Part shown: piece by piece, positions 1-13,533 of the stretch
How the letters are laid out: each line of letters starts with the position of its first letter
Numbering within the stretch: the stretch's first letter is position 1
Assembly: GCA_034620365.1 (NCBI GenBank)
Contig: JAQGEQ010000291.1
Coordinates: 1-64,000 of the forward strand
Length of the DNA stretch: 64,000 nucleotides
Direction of reading: 5' to 3'
Origin: Pegea sp. RAD2-039
Lineage: Eukaryota > Chordata > Thaliacea > Salpida > Salpidae
Notes under the pieces: generated by a model
Database searches by the model: none
What the model was told of the DNA's origin: nothing
Seen by the model: only the letters and a program-made list of their open reading frames with translations
Translations under genes and position numbers: made by a program

Positions 1-1855
1 ATAGAATTATAAATGCACACAATACCAAGATGCAGACACCAGAGCCTCATAGGAGTGATTTAATATATAACAATTTAATATATAATAAATTGATCTTTGA
101 TTTCTTTTAGTTAAACATCAAACTAAACCCAACTTTGTAAAACAGCATAAAATAAAGTAAAATTAACTAAGTAAAAGGATTATTGAATTAACATATCTTA
201 AATGAAATTTTTCTGTGAATGGTTCTTTCCCTACTTGCTCAATGGTGAAAGCGTCTGTAGGCAGCTTTTTAAACATTTATGATATCATTAGCATATTATA
301 TTTAAATGTTATATTAAAGTAAACAACTTTCTAAATTTAGTTAAATATTCTATCTTTAAAAATTTGTTTCAATAATCCAATCTTTAATGTTGAATTTTTA
401 TAAACTGATAACTAACTTTGAACAAACTTATTAAAACCAGAAAGGTAGGTCTTCGACTAATATAAATAGTCTTTTTTTAAAACAAAAATAAACAATTTTC
501 TGCAAAAATTAACTTAAAAGAATTAATCGTCTAAACATTTTTAGCAAATAACTCACTAAACTTCATGATTTCAACTTGATTTAGATTTTACCAATAAGAC
601 AAAAAAAAATTGATGATTGTTCTTTGTAAAAGCATATAGTAGCATTGTACGCTGTTTAATTATGTAAATGGCTAAAAATAACTTTTTCAAACTCACAAAT
701 TTTAGACTTGGTTTGTTCTATATATACGCTATCTTTGCTACAAACGAATATGCTCATTAAATATAGCATCATCATTTTGGCAATTTTGAAGATGCAACTT
801 GCATCGATGCTTAACTATGAATCTCTAGAAAACAGGTAGAAACTGTTTTCAAGATACATAAGTCTTAATGTTTGCTTATTTTCGAAATTACACTGCAAAA
901 GAAAATAAGTAAACAATTCACCAATTTTGATATTTTAAAAAGATTTTATAGCTTCAAACGGTGATGTATATTATTACGTCATCCAATAATGACATTGTAA
1001 CTTTGCTCTACCATGATTAATCCAATCAAAATGTACCTCTCTTAGTTTTTTGATTGTTAATCTTCATTAAACAGCAAACTTGTGTACTTCTAGATCTTTA
1101 TTTATTTATCTTGGTTTTATTCAACTATAAGCTGTTACTTTGTATCTATTAGTTCTTGATTAACTGGCAGGTTTTACTTAGATATCAAGCACAAACCAGA
1201 ATCAATCTTAGTATCAAACGTTTAATGTTGCAAAGCAAACAAAATTTGTAAGAGAAATCATTAAAGATTGATAGATTGGCCAAGAATGTTCATTTTAAGA
1301 CCTTTGCAGAAACTAAATAAATAGTGTAACTAAAATAAGTTAAAATTGATTTATGTAATTTCCTAATTTCATTACAAACGGTTATAAAATAATCCGTTGA
1401 AATATAGTAAACTGTTGTTGCGATATTTAAAGCTATTATTTTCTCTGGTATGATTAAAGATAGAAGCTTAATTATTAAATACGTTTTAATATTTTGTCTC
1501 TATTTGTTGACCATTTTAAATCGAATCATTTGATGAGCATATTAATATACTATTACACTTCTTAAAGTATACAACTCAACCATCTTACTCAAGTAAGACA
1601 TTGATAGTAATAAAATAGTATTTTTCTGTCTAGACCAAATCATTTTAATTTATCTGGAAAATGATTAGGAAATGTTTTAATCAAGATTCAACTGTTTTTT
1701 TAAATAAGATAGATTTTATACTTGTTCTAAAGATAAGAAAATTTCAAAATGGTCATCGTCATGTGCTCTTATCACACTATCATTATAAACTTAATCACAT
1801 GTTATACGAGGTCAAACATATCAATAAGCTAGCTGTGATTGAAAATATCACTATC
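1..1855 (+). repeat. Left inverted arm of foldback element
   Basis: This arm pairs with about 7190-9210 on the opposite strand. It lacks the second tandem copy of the TCTAAGTAAAAGCTG segment that the right arm carries. The open frame at 1661-1990 lies inside the arm, has no recognisable domain and is not preserved in the right arm, so I do not call it a gene. Confidence 0.7.
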
Positions 1856-3039
1856 CACAAAACTTACGTGGGAAAAAAACTAGTGGCTAAAATCATATTC
1901 GTTACATTACTCTTAAAAGTAATCTTTTCGTTCAATGCTATGTTATGTTATTTTACATCTATTTTCTACTTGCTTTTTCTGCTTTTTTAAAATGTAAAGT
2001 TTCATCAAAAGGATGTCTGTGGCTCAGCAGCTAACTGATTATTTTGACACGTTAAAACAACATGACATCAAACTAGCTTCTATACACCTAAGCACCTGCT
2101 GCGACTTATATTAGAATTGTAACATAAAGTACTTTCCAGAACTGGTTCATCTCTTCAATAGTTAAGTTTCAAATTTCATTAAATAAGAAGTATTTCAAAA
2201 TTATTAAATCCGATAGTTTGGTGAAGTTTGAAAAGAACCTCTTACAGAACAATTTAATTTATTTAAATGTAATACAAAAAGAATTTTAAAAAAAAAGTTT
2301 GAAACACACGTAGTGTTTCAGTTCAAAAGTTTCAGTTGAAAAAGATCATCTTCTCCTAGCTCACTCACAACTTAGTGTCAAGCAATCCGCAATTGTTAGA
2401 TGAGTCAAGTAGTCAAATGCTAAAGTACCTTACCTGAAAATGAAATATTTGAATCTGACATCTTTCTGCAAGCAATGATGCAGAACGTCAGCACGATTTT
2501 AATAAGTTTTGCTTTTTACCTGGTTCTTGTCATTACTACATCATAAAAACTTACAACTCGACGTCCCTCTTGACTTAAGGATAAATCATTTTATAAATAA
2601 GAATAATGATACAGTTCAAAATAAACCGTCTTAGCACAAGAACACGTGACTCTTCAAACAATTGCTGACTTCAGATACTAAGTTATGAGTGAGATAGGAG
2701 AAGATAGTCTATTTCCAGAATTATTAAACTACCAACAAATATTTCATATAAATATTATTGTTAAACATAATAATATGTTTTAAATGAAATCAATAAAACT
2801 ATCTTTATGTCCCTTGAAGAAAAAACAACCTCAAGAAGATGATGGATAAACTTCAATTTGACTTCCATGTATGTATCTGATTTCTACTTGATTTTGGTAT
2901 GGTTCAACGATGTATATGGTCGTTATGAAGATTCATTTTTAACCACAGTAACCTTTCTGTGATTTCTTTAATTCTTAGGATTTTAACTTTATCTGATCGT
3001 AGTTTCTGTTTCATTTATTGTTATCACTTTTGACTTTAA

Positions 3040-4090
3040 AATCTTTAATGTTCTCCTTGTAAAACATTAATTTGATTTTAAAAATTTAATGGTGAGATAG
3101 AATTTGATTTGATCTAAATGTCTAAGTAAAAGCTGTCAATCAATCAAAACAGATAAAATGTCACAGCTTATAGTTGTTTCAAACCAAGTGATTAAATTAA
3201 GTCTCCAAGTAGAAAATGTTGTTGTCTACTAATGATTGGTAATCAATAACTTACTTAATCATGTGCATTTTGAATCAAATTGTCATGGTAGAGCAAAACA
3301 CGAATGTCATTATTCGATGACGTAATCATATACAGCAGCGGTGTTTGAAGTTAGGAAATGTTTTAAATTTTAAAACAAAATGTGGAATAGTTCATTTATT
3401 TCCGTTTACAATTTATTTTCAAAAATATGCAGACATCAAGATTTATTTCTCTCTGAAACAGTCTGCATCTGTCTCCGAGAGATAATTAGTTAAGTATCGA
3501 TGCATGTTGCATCTCCAAATTATCAAAAGTGCTTCTATTGAACTTACTGAGCCAATAGCTTTCCTTCTGTGCCAAAATTGACGTATATATCCACCAAAAG
3601 AAGTCTAACATTTGTGAGCGATGACGTAATTTTAGCGATTAAATCAATTTAACGATGTACAATGCTACAATATGCTCTTAGAAACATAAATTTTCAATTT
3701 TCTTTGCTATTTGATAAAATCTGAATCAATGAGTTTTTATTAAGGTATTTGATAAAATTAATTACAAGATTAATTATTTTATGTTAGTTTTTCCTGAATA
3801 TTGTTTATTTATGTTGTGAAAAAAGAGTACTTAGATTAATAAACAATCCTTTTTTTGGTCTTAATAAGTTTATTTGAAGTTTTTTATCAGTTTATAAACA
3901 TTTTATGTAAGAGATTGAATCATTAAAACAAATTTTAAAAGCTAAAACATTTCAGTAAATTTATAAATCTCTTTTCTTCGATATAACAATTAAATATAAT
4001 AAGCTTATGATATCATAAACATTTGAAAAACTGCCTAAAACATTGTTTCTATTGAGAAAGTTTGATTAAAACTTTTTGCAGAACAATTTA
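3040..4090 (+). repeat. Internal direct copy of the right arm
   Basis: This stretch follows the right arm (about 7990-9010) in the same orientation. It shares the AAAGCTG...GTCACAGCTTATAGTTG segment, the GATGACGTAATCATA motif, the GCATCGATGCAnnTTGCATCT-like segment and the TGCCTAnAn-ACGCTTTT end. With the left arm this makes three copies of one sequence in 9 kb, two direct and one inverted. Confidence 0.65.
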
Positions 4091-7000
4091 ATTTCATTAA
4101 CTGTTAATGCAAAACGATTTTAAAAAGAATAGATTTAATCTTACTTTTGTCAAGCAAAATTATTTTGTTGAATTTGGTGTTTTATTTTCTTGTCTTTTTG
4201 TAAAATCATTTTTATGTAAAATTCTTTCTCAGCTTGACTTGCTTATGTCATCAAATACTAAAATTGCCGAAAATGCACGACTATGCATTGAAGTTGTGAC
4301 GTCACGATCACTAAAAGTGGAAAATTAAGCGCTGTATCATTCGCCTAACCTACTAGGTCTCATAGCAATTGAAAAAAAAGATTAATATCAGAATTCAATT
4401 GATAGTGCACTAATAAATGTTGCACAGGAATTTGTGAAAAGTAAACTGAACAGTAAGACGAGTAAACAAATTTATGCATTTTAACTGTAGTGTAATATTC
4501 TATTCTCTATTAAATATGACAAAAACCAAAGTAATTGTTTTAAATAATATTATATTCGTTTGGTTTCAAACAATCTTTTATTTGATAATCAAAATTGTTT
4601 CAAAAAATGTTTATTTCTACACTCTACTAATTTTTTTTTAAATTTTAATTCTTACTAATACTGCTTCAAAGTTAAGATTTAAAAAAAGTATTTTAACAAC
4701 TTTTAAAACGTTTAATGAAGTCTTAGACAAAACATTGAGTGTTTGTTAATACGAAATGTTGAAAAAGTTAAAGCTGCAGAGTTTTTTATCAGAAACTTTA
4801 AATAAAAAGTAAGTAAATTAAATTATTTAACACATTTATTTTGTCACATAAAAAGCTGGGAAATAACTTCAGTAAAAATAATAACTAGGTATGATTTTAC
4901 TCTTAAAGTAAAAGTTATTAGGGTTACCCTTTAGAAATAAAATATCAACATTTTTTCTTAATTAGGTTTACGAAAAAATTATGTTACAACGATTTTTTTC
5001 ATTCTTATTCTTTACTTTGAACACTTTCTGCAAAAAACATTTCTATTTTTTCTTAGTTGTTACTAAGCAAGTATACATTTTTATATTTTATATAAATTTA
5101 TATTTGGTTTATCTTTTTAGTTATATCTATTTCTGATGTTGATTTAGTTACAATCACTGTATTAGCACTACAAAATTAACATTTTGCTGCAGCGAGGCCA
5201 AAATATTCTTCAAACTTAAAGTCAGCTTCAAAAAGAGAGAATATCACCATAAAAATGTTACGCCCAAATTGTCGTGAAATAACAAATATTATTACTAGAT
5301 TTAGTTTCATCAAGCACTTTAAGTTTTTGGGTAAGTTTATACTTTGATTTACTAAGATACTAATTTTAGATAATCAGGTAGCCTTGATAAAGAAAGCCTT
5401 TAGTAAGCTCATTGTGATAAGTTTCAAGCAATAGAGTTCTTAAAACTGAGATAAAGTTGAATATTTACAAGGTTGTTGTAACAATCTTGCATGAATCTTT
5501 TATTGATTCTAATTTTAATGATTTAATGAACTATTCACTCAAATGATTATTAGTCACAAATGTTTTCACAAAAAATGTAACCAAAATTGTATTATGTCAT
5601 CTAGACTTTGAGGTGCTACACAAAAACGTTACAAGGATATAAACCTCTATTTGAAACTTTCGGTATACAATAGTCGTAATTGTCTTAAATTAAGTAGGAT
5701 TGCAATAAATAGCAACAAAAAGTCTTTCTTATCTCAATTTAAAAATTATTCATTTAAATAAATGGTTTTTAAACGAATCCATACTTAAAACTGGTTTGTT
5801 ATTAACTTTGAAAAGTCAAACATCTTAAATAAAAATGTTTTAAATAAATTAATCACTAGAAATTATTTTGTTGATTATACTGACTTAAAATATTAACTTT
5901 CTGTTTACTAGGAAATTCAACATTTTTATTTGGTGTTTACTTTGTATAAAAGTTATTTCAACCGCACGATAGCGGTAAGTAAAAGAGATTTTCTCTCATT
6001 TTAATTACTTTTCATTAAGTACCATGAATTAGTTAATTTTTATTTAAAAGTTGAATTCTAGCAATTAAACCAAACTTTGATGTATATTATTTTAATTATA
6101 GCTACAAATCATTGTCAGCATGCCAACATAAAAGCTGTTTTATAGCAGCAAAACAAACATTATTCAAAACGTTTTTCAAAATGTGATAAAATTTTCTTAT
6201 TTTTATAAAAAACATGAAAAAAAAGTCTAAAGAGTTTTTTTGATAAGAGATAAATAACTTTTAATAAGAAAATTGTTTTCAACTAAGATCGTATTTTTCA
6301 ATGCAAAAAAAGTTTTAAAAGATTACATTCGTTGAATATAAAATTTGAATATACTTCAAGTTAGAAATCAATATTTCACAATTTTATGTGTAAAATAAAA
6401 ATGCTACAAAATAACTCTAAGCTTGATAGGAAACCTACTTTTACAAAAATACTCATAAATAAATAACTATACATCTGTTAAGTAATAAAGCTTTAATTAT
6501 TGAATTCTAACCTTATCCAAATTTTATCAAAAATTTTATAAAACTAGAAGTCTCAGAAAAACATCATTAAGATACTTTTTTTTCCACAGTTGAATAATAT
6601 CAGACTTTAGATGACATACTTCAATAATTTGATCTAAACTAGTTTACTCAGTGAAGCTTATAAATGTTTGATATTATTATGATACTACGCTATAAAGTTA
6701 AACACATACATAATTCTCTTAGTCATTCAAAACTTCTAATGATGTCGTTTGAAATCATGTAGAGTCAGCTAAACTACTTTAACATCTCTTCTTGATTCAT
6801 CAAACCTATCTCTAAAAATCTGTCAAAAATGAAGATCGCACAGTTCTTCATCTGGAGTGATAGTAAAACTGTTTCGTTTTTTAACTTGAACAATACACTT
6901 GAACAACAGTGTTTCATCAGATCATCTAGTACTAACAATTATTCTTTGACTTATTCAATCTATTCTCACAATAATAACAATTGCCAGCTTTCGCCAATTG

Positions 7001-7190
7001 AATGATTTCAGGTTCTAGAACAGTATAATGAGTTAGCGTCAAGTTGTTGTCAATATTTAATACTGTCCAGAAGGTAATGAGGGATTGTACGAGAAGGAAG
7101 ACCTTACTGAGGAATATAGTTTACATCAGATGTAAAACTATTATGGCTGTTATTTACATAAAACTATGTGAGGCTTTTATTGTTATAAGT
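4090..7190. other. Centre of the foldback element, no gene recognised
   Basis: This AT-rich sequence lies between the arms. The only open frames are short (4107-4328 and 7044-7238) and show no domain. The segment around 2225-2290 resembles 4065-4130 (GAACAATTTAATTT followed by AAAACGATTTTAAAAA-like sequence), so the element also has smaller internal duplications. Confidence 0.4.
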
Positions 7191-9210
7191 AATATTTTCA
7201 ATCGGAGCCAGTTTATTCATATGTTTGACCCAGTATAACATGTGATTAAGTTTATAATGATAGTATGATAAGAGCACATGACGATGACTATTTTGAAATT
7301 CTCTAATCTTTAGAACAAGTTTAAAATCTATCTTATATAAAAAAACAGTTGAATCTTGATTAAAACACTTTCTAATCCTTTTCCAGATAAATTAAAAGGA
7401 TTTGGTCTAGACATAAAAATAGCATTGTATTACTATCAATGTTTTAGTTGAGTATAGAAAGGTTGAGTTATATACTTTAAGAAGTGTAATAGATTAATAT
7501 TTTCATCAAATGATTCGATTTAAAATGGTCAAAAGATAGAGACAAATTATTCAAATGTATAAGCTTCTATCTTTAATCATACCAAAGAAAATAATAGCTT
7601 CAAATATCACACCAACTGTTCACATAATTTCAACGGATTATTTTCTTACTGTTTTTAATGAAATTACGAATTTACAAACAATCAATGGTAACTTATTTCA
7701 GTTACACTATTAATTAAGTTTTTGCAAAGGTCTTAGAATGAACATTCTTAGACAATCTATCAATCCTAAATGATTTCCTTTTGCAACTTTTGTTTGATTT
7801 GCAACTTTAAAAGTTTGATACTGAGATTGAATCTGGTTTGTGCTTGATATCTAAGTAAAAGCTGCCAGTTAATCAAAAATTAATACATTCAAAGTCACAG
7901 CCTATGGTTGATTCGAACCAATTGGAATAATTAGCAAAGGTCTTAAAATAAACATTGTTAGCTAATTTATCAATCTTAAATAATTTGGTTTTGTAACATT
8001 AGTTTGATTTAAAATATTAAAAGTTTGATGCTGAGATAAATTATGGTTTGATCTAGGTTTCTGAGTAAAAGCTGCCATTTAATCAAGAATTGTTAGATAC
8101 ATAGTCACAGCTTATAGTTGAATTAATCCAAGTGGTTAAATTAAAGCTTCCAGTAGAAATGTTAAAATTTATTAAAGATTGACAATCAAAAACTTAGTTA
8201 GGGCGGTACATTTTAATTCAATTTATCATGTTAGAGCAAAGTTAGAATGTCATTAATGGATGACGTAATCATATAGAGCACCATTTTAAGCTAGAAAATG
8301 TTTTTAAATTAAGAATAATTGTTGAATTGTTCTTCTACTTTCTTTTACAGTGTATTTTCGAAAATATGCAAACATCGATTTATTTTATCTCTCAAAACAG
8401 TCTGTTTCTGTTTTCCAGAGATTCTTAGTTAAGCATCGATGCAATTGCATCTTCAAAATTTGTACAAATAATGATATTATTGCTTATATTGTATTTTGGC
8501 AGCGAAGATATCGTATATATAGAACAAACCAAGTCTAATATTTGTGAGCTTTAAAAAGTTATTTTTAGCCATTTATTGAGTTCAACTGTATAAGTTGCTA
8601 CTATATGCTTTAACAAAGATAAATCGACATTTTCTTTGTCTAATTCGTAAAATCTGAAACAGTGTGAAGCTTAGTGATGTATATCCCCAAATTGTTTTTA
8701 TGATTAATTATTTAAAGTTGCTTTTTGCGGAAATTTGTTTATTTATGTTATAAAAAAATTACTTATATTAGTCAAAAACCATTTTTTGGTTTCAATAAGT
8801 TTGTTCGAAGTTAATAATCAGTTTATGAAAATTAAACATTAGAGATTGAATTATTGAAAGAAATTTCAAAAGATAGAACATTTCACTAAATTTAGAAAGT
8901 TGTTTACTTTAATATAACATTTAAATATAATATGCTGATGATATCATAAACGTTTAAAAAGCTGCCTACAGACGCTTTTACCATTGAGCAAGTTGAAAAG
9001 AACCTTTAAAAGAAGAATTTCATTTAACAGATTTTAAATCAGGGATCTTTAAACTTAGTTTATTTTATTTAATTTCACGCTGTTTTACAAAGTTAGGTTT
9101 AGTTTAAAGTTTAACTAAAAGAAACTAAAGATTAATTTGTTATATATGAAATCACTCATATGAGGCTCTAGTGTCTGCATCTTGGTATTGTGTGCATTTA
9201 TAATTCTATT
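7190..9210 (+). repeat. Right inverted arm of foldback element
   Basis: This is the reverse complement of the left arm. It contains a local tandem duplication of ~220 bp (about 7735-7930 and 7930-8160, both holding AAGTAAAAGCTGCCA followed by AATCAA). The left arm and the internal copy have only one copy of this segment, so the duplication arose after the arms separated. Confidence 0.65.
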
Positions 9211-10005
9211 AACTAGCAAATATGGCGTACCTTTGAGCGACGTAGTATCATTTACAAGTATTACAGGCAACCCAAGCTAGTATTATACTAATAATTCGAT
9301 AATTTGCTAGCATTTTTGTTTGAAACGTGACCCCACATTCATTTTATCTAAACAAGAAAGAGTTAAAACAGTTGATTGTAGTAATTGTTATATCACCAAT
9401 GCCAGGGGGTCAAGTTAAACAAACGTTAATGCTCAACACAGATATTCTGATAACATAAGAAAATTTCCTTATAAAAACATGACTTTTTACAACCTTCAAC
9501 CTGTTTTTTTTATTAAGTTTGAAACATTTTGCAGTGAACAAGTATTTGCTGATAAACTTTAGTTTGAAAATATTTGCTTTGTTCGTTTAACAATGTTAAG
9601 ATTACAAATTGTAGTAGTAAAAGTAACTAATTTTAAATTTCCAGTCAAATAATTAAGTTAGTGTTATTAAATAATTGCTTTATCTATTATTAAAACACAA
9701 AATACAGCTTGACAAAATTTAAAATAACTTAGAATTTGGTTTAACTGAATCTCAATCCTTTAACAAAATAGTTTTGGATTTCTATATCTTTATTCTTACT
9801 AAAATAAAAAATAGACGTTTTATTAGCTGCCTACAGACGCTTTTACTATTGAGCGAGTTGGGAAAGAACCTTTTACAGAAGAATTTCTTTTAACAAATTT
9901 TAAATCAACGACCTTATTATTTAGTTAATTTTATTTTCACTTCATTACTTTATAAAATTTATAACATAATAAAGCTCTTTCTATATTTCTTTCCTTTTTC
10001 TGTAG
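9211..10005. other. AT-rich spacer with an arm fragment
   Basis: No gene is visible. Positions 9825-9900 repeat the GCTGCCTACAGACGCTTTTA...GAGCGAGTT...AAGAACC segment found near 8970-9005 in the foldback arm. A partial copy of the element therefore lies just outside it. Confidence 0.5.
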
Positions 10006-10209
10006 CTGCTTTCAAAATGACCCAATTTGAACATCAAGCGAATGACAATATAATGTCATCTCTGCCCGCATTTGAAATAAATGGCATGACAATTTTGTGT
10101 TTTTTAATCACCTATTTCATAAGTACCACTAAATACTTTTTCGAATCACTCTAATATAGAATATTTATATTAGACGACTGAGCCATTTCTAGATTATGAG
10201 TATTGTGAG

Positions 10210-11450
10210 CTTTCAAGTTCTAAGCAACCTTCTCATTTCTGATTTTTCGATGATTGTATCAATAAAAGCTCAAAATATCTTGCCCGCAGTAGAAAAATTC
10301 ACCATCGCAGTTCAATTTTCTGAAAAATTGAGTAAGCCCTAGTACTTCATGTCTTTGGGTAGTAACTGAAGCTCTCTCATTTCTTCACTCCTTTGTGCGC
10401 TGGATTATGAGCTGCCAGCTTCTAGAGCAGATAAGTTCATAGACCAGTTTTTTACAGTATGTAGTGCAGTTTAAAATTTTGAAGGATTTCAAGATAATAG
10501 TTTAATGTCATTTGCATACACAAACACACTGGTATCATCTACCGCTACCAGTCTTGCGATGAGATTCTCAATAAAACTTAAAAGAGAAGAGGACCAGAGC
10601 GGAACCCTGAGGAACACCACTAGTAATTTGACTAGAAGTAGATAAAGATATTTCAAGTCGAGTTTGTTGGATTCTACCTGATAAGTAATCTACAAACCAC
10701 ATCAAAATAAAACTGATTTTCAACTTTTGTAAAACAATAATGAGCTTGTTATGTGGTCGAAATCTTCATCAAAATCTAGATATATGATGTCACCAGGAGT
10801 ATTAATTTTATAATGTGCTGTAAGATCATTGAGAAAAGTGAGATGTTAAGTCAGTGAAGATCTACGTTTCACAAAGCCATGCTGGACATCAGGTATTAGA
10901 TGGTATTTCATCAATCATTAGTCATATGATTGTGAGTGATGTGTTTTTCTGTTCTGCAGATAACTGAAGTCAAAGAATCTGGTCTATAGTAAAGTGTAGT
11001 GTTTCTGAAACCTTGTTTATGAGTAAGTGTAATGATAGCTTACTTCAAAATTTGCAGAATTCTTCCTCACCCAGAATAATGTTAAAGAGTAGCGATAACC
11101 AGAAAGTAGTTTTGTTTTTTGCTTAAAAACAAACAAAGGATCTGACCATTGGTGTTAAAAACTGATGATTCTAAAAAGAAGTTGCCTTAGCTATTATATC
11201 AACCCTTGTGTCAAGATCTATCGACTCAGACACACTTGTAAGATTGTCGGAGCAGGAAAGAGAATGAGTATTGCCGGCATCAATTATAAAAACGCTATTA
11301 AATTGGTTGTTTAGCAGTTCAGTTTATTCTCTGATTCCATCACCATCTGGTTGCTGTTATTTGCAAGGAAAGATTTGAGATTTAAGCTTGTGATTTATGA
11401 AGCCAAAAATCGTTTTTTACTAGGTGAAGATAAGAATGCATTTCTTACTT
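10210..11450 (-). pseudogene. Decayed non-LTR retrotransposon reverse transcriptase
   Basis: Read on the minus strand, 11,000 down to 10,480 gives the ordered motifs of a LINE-type reverse transcriptase. First comes QHGFVKRRSSLT (near 10,870). Then DIIYLDFDEDFDH (near 10,790), the usual palm motif with an aspartate pair. Then a SGVPQGSAL block (near 10,600), and finally VYANDIKL (near 10,500), where the catalytic YADD is changed to YAND. A one-base loss just after SGVPQGSAL breaks the usual GPLLF continuation, and stops occur elsewhere, so the copy is dead. The order and spacing fit the jockey/CR1/L2-like group of LINEs, but I cannot assign a clade. No endonuclease domain or poly(A)/microsatellite tail is evident, so it is a truncated relic. 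The flanks toward 11,450 and 10,210 are estimated from the loss of protein-like reading. Confidence 0.85.
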
Positions 11451-13490
11451 CATAAGTAGAAATTAGAAATCAATTTCTCGTAAACTATACAACGATGCTT
11501 ATACAGAGATTTGATAGAAAGGTGTGCTTTAGTTTGTTGGTATAAAAGGTTTTTTAAAAATTATAAATTCCTTACATTTTTGGGCGAATGTGGCAAACGA
11601 ACATTCTCTCAAATAATGCATAATAAAATTGATTATTACAAGCTTAGTTTTATCTAGAATAATTTTTTTCATCTAAAACTTCTCTCCGATTTTAAATTTT
11701 TGTAATTAAACTTTATTCGAATATTTATTGAAATACAATATGTATGTCAGCGGAAAATTGATTTCATAACAAATATTTCACTAAGACTTTCTGAAATTAT
11801 TAAAATGTATCTTTTAACGTAATTAACATTTTTTTATAAGATAAGAAAAAGTCATAGACTAGATTTTTAAATTTTCCAATTGTTTTGTAACTTTTTAAAC
11901 TTTTTTCTGTTTCCAAAAACCTGAAAAAAATTAATTTTTAACTTTCCATATACTCAAATATTTATATTTCGTCTTATATTAAATTCTTACCTTATGGATT
12001 TTATGATAAATCTTACAATTTTAAAGTTATAAATATTCATTAGAAAAATATTAGTACAAATTAAATAATTAGATAATTTTTAATAAATTGTAAAGATTCT
12101 AGAATAGGGGAATTCCCAGAATTCTTGTTTTTGATCAGTTTTTAAAATATTGAAATATAACTTTAACTACAAATACTATGGTTTTTACATTAAGAGTTAT
12201 TTTTTATTTACAAATTATTATCATTTTTCCAAATATTTTTTTTATTTGTTGTTCATCTCATTATTATTTTTAATTATGTTATATTTCTGTTCATAATTAT
12301 TTTTAGTAAAGAACTATCTTTTATTTTCTTATAAATTAGATTTGTATGATTTCACATGTTATAAAAGGTCTTATTTTTTTATGAAAGTGTTTCTTGTTTA
12401 GATTTTATAATAAATCAATATTTAATGTAAATAATTAATATTTTTATATTTTTTTTAATGAATGAAAATATATTATTACAAAGTTTTTTTTATAAGAATT
12501 ATATTATTATTTATAAACCAGTTTTTTTTTTTCTTTGTTGTTTATATTCTGTAACAAATAGCTTCAATGACAATAATTCTTTTTTTGTTTTTTGTTTCTT
12601 GTCTATTTCAGTATTAAATTTATATTTTTTCAAAAATCTATTTTTGCAAAAACTTTATTTTTTTAAACAACATGTAATGTAATAAAAACATTTTTTATTC
12701 TGTTTAGATTTTATTGTAATTTGTTATTTAATTTATATGAATATAAATTTTATTTTTATATTTGTTAAAATGAATGAAAGTATATTTTTGTAAAGCTTTT
12801 TTTAATTAGGATTATTTTATGATACATAAACATAAACAGCTTTTATTCTTTGTTTTTGATATTTTTTTATAAATTTTGTTTCAGTTTATTAATCTATAAA
12901 GTAAGTTTTTCATAAAAGTATTTTCTTTATTGATTATTTTAGTAATCCTAAATTTATATTTATTTATTTTCAAACTTAAATTACAATTTGATGTTTTGAT
13001 TATTGTTGTATGTTATAAGTTGATTATAAATGAATATATTTTAAATTAAAGCTTTTGATTAAACTACTTGATTTTTTCTATTATATTTAAATACTTTTTA
13101 GGATTCTTATTTCATATTTTTGCCAAAGATTTTTAATGAAACTTTGCTGTAAGTCTTTTGACTCATATAAACCTTTTAATACCATTTTAATAAATATAAT
13201 ATCAGTTTTTTTCTTCTTTGTATTATATAATATATCTTTATTTTCTTTGATTAATCATTGAGAAGTATTATTTTTAATATTGGTCTTATATATAATAGAT
13301 CTTATAAATTTCTGTAATTATATTTTAGATGAAGGTTTAAATATATTTTTATATTTTATAGTAATTGTGCTTCAATTTATTGACTTTCAACATTTTGTTA
13401 CTTTGTATTTCTCATATTTTATTTATGATTTTTCAATCTTTCTGTATAAGATTTTTACTTACTTATATATAGAATTAATTGTTTTCATCA
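11450..13490. other. AT-rich spacer upstream of GFER, strongly T-rich on the + strand
   Basis: From about 12,180 to 13,490 the plus strand is markedly T-rich, with long T runs. The open frames seen here (12458-12682, and 13280-13555 which starts at a TTG) are made of F, Y, L and I codons and reflect composition. The stretch probably holds the promoter and the outron or 5' intron of the GFER gene, but no TATA box or exon can be placed with confidence. Confidence 0.4.
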
Positions 13491-13505
13491 ATCAATTTTT
13501 TACAG
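13488..13505 (+). other. 3' splice site 28 nt upstream of the GFER start
   Basis: The sequence CAATCAATTTTTTACAG ends at 13505 and is followed by ATTTAATAAAAAAC and then the ATG at 13534. A pyrimidine-rich tract plus ACAG so close to the start codon, with no convincing upstream coding exon, fits a spliced-leader acceptor. A conventional intron in the 5' UTR is the alternative. Confidence 0.55.
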
Positions 13506-13533
13506 ATTTAATAAAAAACTTAAAAACAAAATT

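Larger units (their letters stand above)
1..9210. mobile_element. Large foldback element with ~1.9 kb inverted arms
   Basis: The first ~1.85 kb reads as the reverse complement of the last ~2.0 kb of this interval. The outer end (positions 1-55, containing TGCACACAATACCAAGATG) is matched inverted at about 9158-9210. Positions 200-310 match about 8910-9010, and 1740-1855 match about 7190-7300 with few differences. A third copy of the inner arm lies in direct orientation at about 3040-4090, matching about 7990-9010. No transposase reading frame is visible, so this would be a non-autonomous foldback or large TIR element, or a rearranged inverted duplication. The window starts at or inside the left terminus, so the target-site duplication cannot be checked. 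Confidence 0.7.

Noticed and set aside
1661-1990. 109-codon open frame
   Set aside because: It lies in the foldback arm, has no domain, and the matching part of the right arm does not keep the frame.
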